Below are positions 5,830 through 8,159 of a DNA stretch of 8,159 bases, piece after piece. A program made the translations under genes and the position numbers. Where the stretch lies: positions 1 through 8,159 of the forward strand of contig DDJR01000115.1 in the NCBI GenBank assembly GCA_002339135.1. The letters run 5' to 3'. Positions within the stretch are counted from its first letter, which is position 1, and each line of letters begins with the position of its first letter. The stretch comes from Flavobacteriales bacterium UBA2619 (GTDB lineage: Bacteria > Bacteroidota > Bacteroidia > Flavobacteriales_D > Sanyastnellaceae). The notes beneath the pieces were generated by a model. The model worked only from the letters and a program-made list of their open reading frames with translations, searched no databases and was not told the DNA's origin.

Positions 5830-7977
5830 ATGAAAAAGCTGATTAATCTGGTGGTGATTATTTACATTGGTTTTCAGGCACATATATTTTCTCAACTGTT
5901 GTGCGAGTCTCCAAATGTGGAGATTACAGCAGAACTTACAACTGGAATTTGGGCTGAAGAAATATCTTGGAGCATTTTTAATGACAGCAACGAACTGATT
6001 GCAGGCCCTTTTTCAGGCTTCGAAGACAACACCACATACAGCCAACCTTTCTGCATTGGAGATGGATGCTTCTTCGCCTTATTAGAAGACTCTTACGGAG
6101 ACGGGTGGCAAGGTGGGAGCATCACCTTCAACTTTTCAGAAATTGTTTCAGGTACAGTTACAGGATCTTCTGCGACCATAGATTTATCAACCGATACTAG
6201 TTGCGGAGGATTCGAGTGTGAGGTCGGAACGGGAGACCCCTATTATGCGACAATCAGTGGTGATCTTTACGGGGAAGAACTGGCATGGGAAGTTGTAGAT
6301 GCAGATGGAGTACAAGTTGCCGGACCGTATGGCAACTTTGGCGACTATGTGACCGGGGAAGAATCGAATGAGACCTTCTGCCTGACACCTGAATGTTATG
6401 CTGTTCTTTTGTATGACTCGTATGGCGATGGGTGGCAAGGTGCAGAATTGTCGATAAAAGATTCATCTGGAGTTTTAGTCGGTTCTGGATTGGTACCCTC
6501 AAATCCTGGAGATTTCTTCTCGTTTGCTCTTGCTCTTGCAGAAGGATGTCCTGTCGCTGGATGCATGAACCTTGAAGCATTTAACTACGATTCGATAGCA
6601 AACGTTGATGATGGAAGCTGCATGCGAAGAAGTGATAATGTGACTCTTGTAAGCAACTGGACCGACCCATCTTTGCCGATGAACGTTTTTGGCGGAGCGT
6701 ATAACGATGTTGAGGGGTTAGAAGTGGGCGGAATCGAATATGCAGTTATCGCCTCTACACTAGGGACCCACGTTATTGACATCTCTTCTGAGAATGGAGA
6801 GGCTACAGAGGTTGCCTTTTTACCTGGTGCCGCTGGAGGTTCGTTTGTCACACATCGAGATTACCACATCGATGGATCGTTGCTGTTTGCGGTGTGTGAT
6901 CAAGGGGCAAGCAGCCTTCAGATTTTTGACTTGAGTGAGTTGCCTGCGACCATTACAACGGTGTACGATTCTGATGAGTTCTGCATCACCGCCCACAATG
7001 TGTTCGTTGACAATGACAGTGATTTGCTCTATTTATGCAGTACTTCTAGCACAGGAAACAGTTCACCGGTTAAAGTCTTGGATGTTTCAAACCCTAACAC
7101 ACCCTTAGAATTTACCGACCTTTCTCCTTGGATAAATAATTGTCACGACATCTACGTTGAGAATGATACCGCTTGGATCAACTCTGGTGGAGCAGGTCTT
7201 TTTGTTATGCATATCGATGAAACACCTACTGTCATAGGAAATCTCGATGACTACCCATTCCAAGGCGGAAATCACAGCGGATGGTGGATTCCTGAAGATC
7301 ATATTTATGTACTTGCTGATGAGACTCACGGCTCACCACTTAAAGTCATCGACACTTCAGATGTGAGTGATCTTCAAGTTGTTTCCTTGCTGAGCTCTGA
7401 AGTAGACCCTGAGTCGATACCTCACAACATGATGATGAGAGATGGATTGGTTTTTGTGTCTTACTACCATGACGGATTGCAAGTGTTCGATGTTAGCACG
7501 CCTGAAAACCCAAAAAAGATCGCTTGGTTTGATACGTTTATAGAAAATTCTCACGCAGGATACGCAGGCGCTTGGGGAGTACACTCTAACCTGCCTTCAG
7601 GACGGATTCTGATCTCAGATATCACAAATGGACTGTTCGTGCTGGAGATCGAAGTAGAACAGATTGAAGTTTGCCCGACGACACCTTTTGATTGGAATGG
7701 TCAATCAATAGAAACTGAAGGGTACTACTCCTCAGAAATATTTGATGAAATCTGGGGGACTGACATCGAACTGTTGTTGGCTGTTCTCAGCGCTGATGCG
7801 TGCCCAGAATGCCCTGGAGATTTCGACAACAACGGAAACATAGGCGTGGGTGATTTGACCGTCATGCTGTCTAACTTGGGTTGTGTCTCAGATTGTCAAG
7901 TAGATTTAAATGGAGATAGCAGCACGACAATCGGTGATTTACTAACCTGGCTAAGTCTGTTTGGCAATGATTGTTAA
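5830..7977 (+). CDS. Exported choice-of-anchor B family beta-propeller protein with dockerin-like C-terminus
   Basis: The 715-residue protein begins with a signal peptide (MKK, hydrophobic 5-20, likely cleavage after S21 before Q22). Two related modules follow, about 25-125 and 130-240. Each has an FCxxxxC pair (75/80, 184/189) and the motif DSYGDGWQG (87-95, 196-204). A short GCM...DDGSC repeat spans 244-264. Residues about 270-607 form a seven-bladed propeller of LVIVD/choice-of-anchor B type, with blade ends such as LQIFDL, VKVLDV, LQVFDV and LFVLEI. A WNG segment (616-655) and two dockerin-like calcium loops (664-675, 692-703) lead to a C-terminal Cys. There are 20 cysteines, all downstream of the signal peptide. 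No usual T9SS C-terminal domain is apparent. Cell-surface or secreted location is inferred; ligand and biological role are unknown. It diverges from dnaE and precedes rpsP, with no functional partner in view. No clear terminator follows. Confidence 0.88.
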   Translation: MKKLINLVVIIYIGFQAHIFSQLLCESPNVEITAELTTGIWAEEISWSIFNDSNELIAGPFSGFEDNTTYSQPFCIGDGCFFALLEDSYGDGWQGGSITFNFSEIVSGTVTGSSATIDLSTDTSCGGFECEVGTGDPYYATISGDLYGEELAWEVVDADGVQVAGPYGNFGDYVTGEESNETFCLTPECYAVLLYDSYGDGWQGAELSIKDSSGVLVGSGLVPSNPGDFFSFALALAEGCPVAGCMNLEAFNYDSIANVDDGSCMRRSDNVTLVSNWTDPSLPMNVFGGAYNDVEGLEVGGIEYAVIASTLGTHVIDISSENGEATEVAFLPGAAGGSFVTHRDYHIDGSLLFAVCDQGASSLQIFDLSELPATITTVYDSDEFCITAHNVFVDNDSDLLYLCSTSSTGNSSPVKVLDVSNPNTPLEFTDLSPWINNCHDIYVENDTAWINSGGAGLFVMHIDETPTVIGNLDDYPFQGGNHSGWWIPEDHIYVLADETHGSPLKVIDTSDVSDLQVVSLLSSEVDPESIPHNMMMRDGLVFVSYYHDGLQVFDVSTPENPKKIAWFDTFIENSHAGYAGAWGVHSNLPSGRILISDITNGLFVLEIEVEQIEVCPTTPFDWNGQSIETEGYYSSEIFDEIWGTDIELLLAVLSADACPECPGDFDNNGNIGVGDLTVMLSNLGCVSDCQVDLNGDSSTTIGDLLTWLSLFGNDC
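5902..6549 (+). repeat. Two tandem DSYGDGWQG modules in the exported protein
   Basis: Codons 25-125 and 130-240 encode two copies of a Cys-bounded beta-rich module. The landmarks FC....C and DSYGDGWQG recur exactly 109 residues apart, and AGP(F/Y) recurs 106 apart. At DNA level the motif (6088-6114 and 6415-6441) is similar but synonymously diverged, so this is an old duplication rather than a recent one. Function is unknown; the motif is common in marine Bacteroidota secreted proteins as far as I recall. Confidence 0.8.
6559..6621 (+). other. Single GCM...DDGSC repeat
   Basis: Residues 244-264 run from GCMNLEAFNYD to VDDGSC. This matches a short Cys-closed repeat often found, singly or in arrays, in flavobacterial extracellular proteins. 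Here it acts as a connector between the tandem modules and the propeller. C245 and C264 probably form a disulfide (inference). Confidence 0.65.
7810..7974 (+). other. Dockerin-like double calcium-loop module at the C-terminus
   Basis: Residues 661-715 hold two 12-residue loops. The first has D664, D666, N668, N670 and D675. The second has D692, N694, D696, S698 and D703. Each is followed by a hydrophobic helix (LTVMLSNLG and LLTWLSLFG). This matches the dockerin I/EF-hand-like pattern. Cysteines C658, C661, C685, C689 and the last residue C715 surround it. Confidence 0.75.
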
Positions 7978-8026
7978 GTGCATAAATCACCACAAAAACG
8001 AACAAATAATAATTTTGATTTCACCG

Positions 8027-8057
8027 TTGCACAACCGGAGGTTTTAAACTACTTTTG
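8027..8057 (+). promoter_or_regulatory. Bacteroidota-type promoter for rpsP
   Basis: TTG (8027-8029), 20 nt, then TACTTTTG (8050-8057) is an exact match to the TTG / TAnnTTTG consensus of the Bacteroidota primary sigma factor. The start of transcription should lie near 8063, leaving a leader of about 50 nt. A second TATTTTTG (8064-8071) lacks an upstream TTG. Confidence 0.75.
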
Positions 8058-8080
8058 CAGTCCTATTTTTGATTAACAAC

Positions 8081-8095
8081 GGGGTTTAGGACCCT
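8081..8095 (+). promoter_or_regulatory. Small hairpin in the rpsP leader
   Basis: GGGT (8082-8085) pairs with ACCC (8091-8094) around loop TTAGG, extendable by one G-T pair. It lies 20 nt before the rpsP ATG. It could be part of an autoregulatory ribosomal-protein leader, but four to five base pairs are weak evidence. Confidence 0.3.
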
Positions 8096-8114
8096 TATAA
8101 AAAGTTCTTCCACT

Positions 8115-8159
8115 ATGGCTACAAAACTACGCCTTCAAAGACACGGTAAGAAAGGAAAA
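8115..8159 (+). CDS. rpsP: 30S ribosomal protein bS16, N-terminal 15 residues only
   Basis: The ATG at 8115 opens a frame reading MATKLRLQRHGKKGK up to the right edge. This is the characteristic start of bacterial ribosomal protein bS16, a small-subunit protein needed for 30S assembly that binds 16S rRNA. The short, basic start and the strong promoter upstream fit a highly expressed ribosomal gene. In many bacteria rimM and trmD/rplS follow; nothing beyond codon 15 can be seen here. The protein is cut by the window, not truncated biologically. No Shine-Dalgarno sequence is evident. Confidence 0.9.
   Translation, partial: MATKLRLQRHGKKGK

Noticed and set aside
6088..6441. Repeated DNA (DSYGDGWQG coding) considered as a recombination or mobile-element repeat
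   Set aside because: The copies differ at synonymous positions and align as protein modules, so they reflect old domain duplication.
6187..7584. Minus-strand open frames of 74-108 codons opposite the exported-protein gene
   Set aside because: They overlap a well-supported coding region with clear domains, and their products look like random translation.
7933..7991. Inverted repeat GGTGATTTA / TAAATCACC with 41 nt between arms, spanning the end of the exported-protein gene
   Set aside because: The 9-bp arms are short for so long a loop, one arm is in coding sequence, and no T-run follows. It is probably chance, so no terminator was called.

Overview
The window looks like a piece of a Bacteroidota (Flavobacteriales-type, probably marine) chromosome. 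Three things support this. The replicative polymerase DnaE carries an N-terminal DnaQ-like exonuclease, as is usual in that phylum. At least one promoter fits the Bacteroidota consensus (TTG, about 20 nt, TAnnTTTG), and Shine-Dalgarno sequences are absent. The large exported protein is built from modules typical of flavobacterial secreted proteins (DSYGDGW modules, a GCM...DDGSC repeat, a WNG segment). The genus cannot be fixed from this sequence; Cryomorphaceae/Schleiferiaceae-like lineages are a guess.

Layout. Positions 1-815 (minus) hold most of a DUF58 protein whose C-terminus runs off the left edge. Positions 816-896 hold a strong intrinsic terminator for the next gene. Positions 897-1214 (minus) encode thioredoxin. 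Positions 1215-1356 form a 142-bp spacer with a candidate thioredoxin promoter. Positions 1357-5748 (minus) encode a 1463-residue DNA polymerase III alpha subunit. Positions 5749-5829 are a short divergent promoter region. Positions 5830-7977 (plus) encode a 715-residue exported beta-propeller protein of the choice-of-anchor B type, ending in a dockerin-like pair of calcium loops. Positions 7978-8114 contain a clear Bacteroidota promoter and leader for rpsP, whose first 15 codons (8115-8159) reach the right edge. No spacer exceeds 300 bases. I see no tRNA, rRNA, CRISPR array, insertion sequence or integrase.

How the genes relate. dnaE, trxA and the DUF58 gene lie in the same order and orientation, an arrangement I recall from other flavobacteria. 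The terminator after trxA and the promoter before it suggest separate transcription units rather than one operon. The exported protein is transcribed away from dnaE and has no evident functional link to replication. The rpsP start marks a housekeeping translation locus on the right.

Most interesting points: (i) the exported protein has a dockerin-like module, with cysteine as the last residue, where its family usually carries an interchangeable surface anchor; (ii) the propeller places a His or Asn at the same position in each of seven blades; (iii) DnaE combines an intact DEDDh exonuclease with a PHP domain that has lost most of its usual metal ligands. I did not find convincing evidence for a wholly new multi-gene system here.
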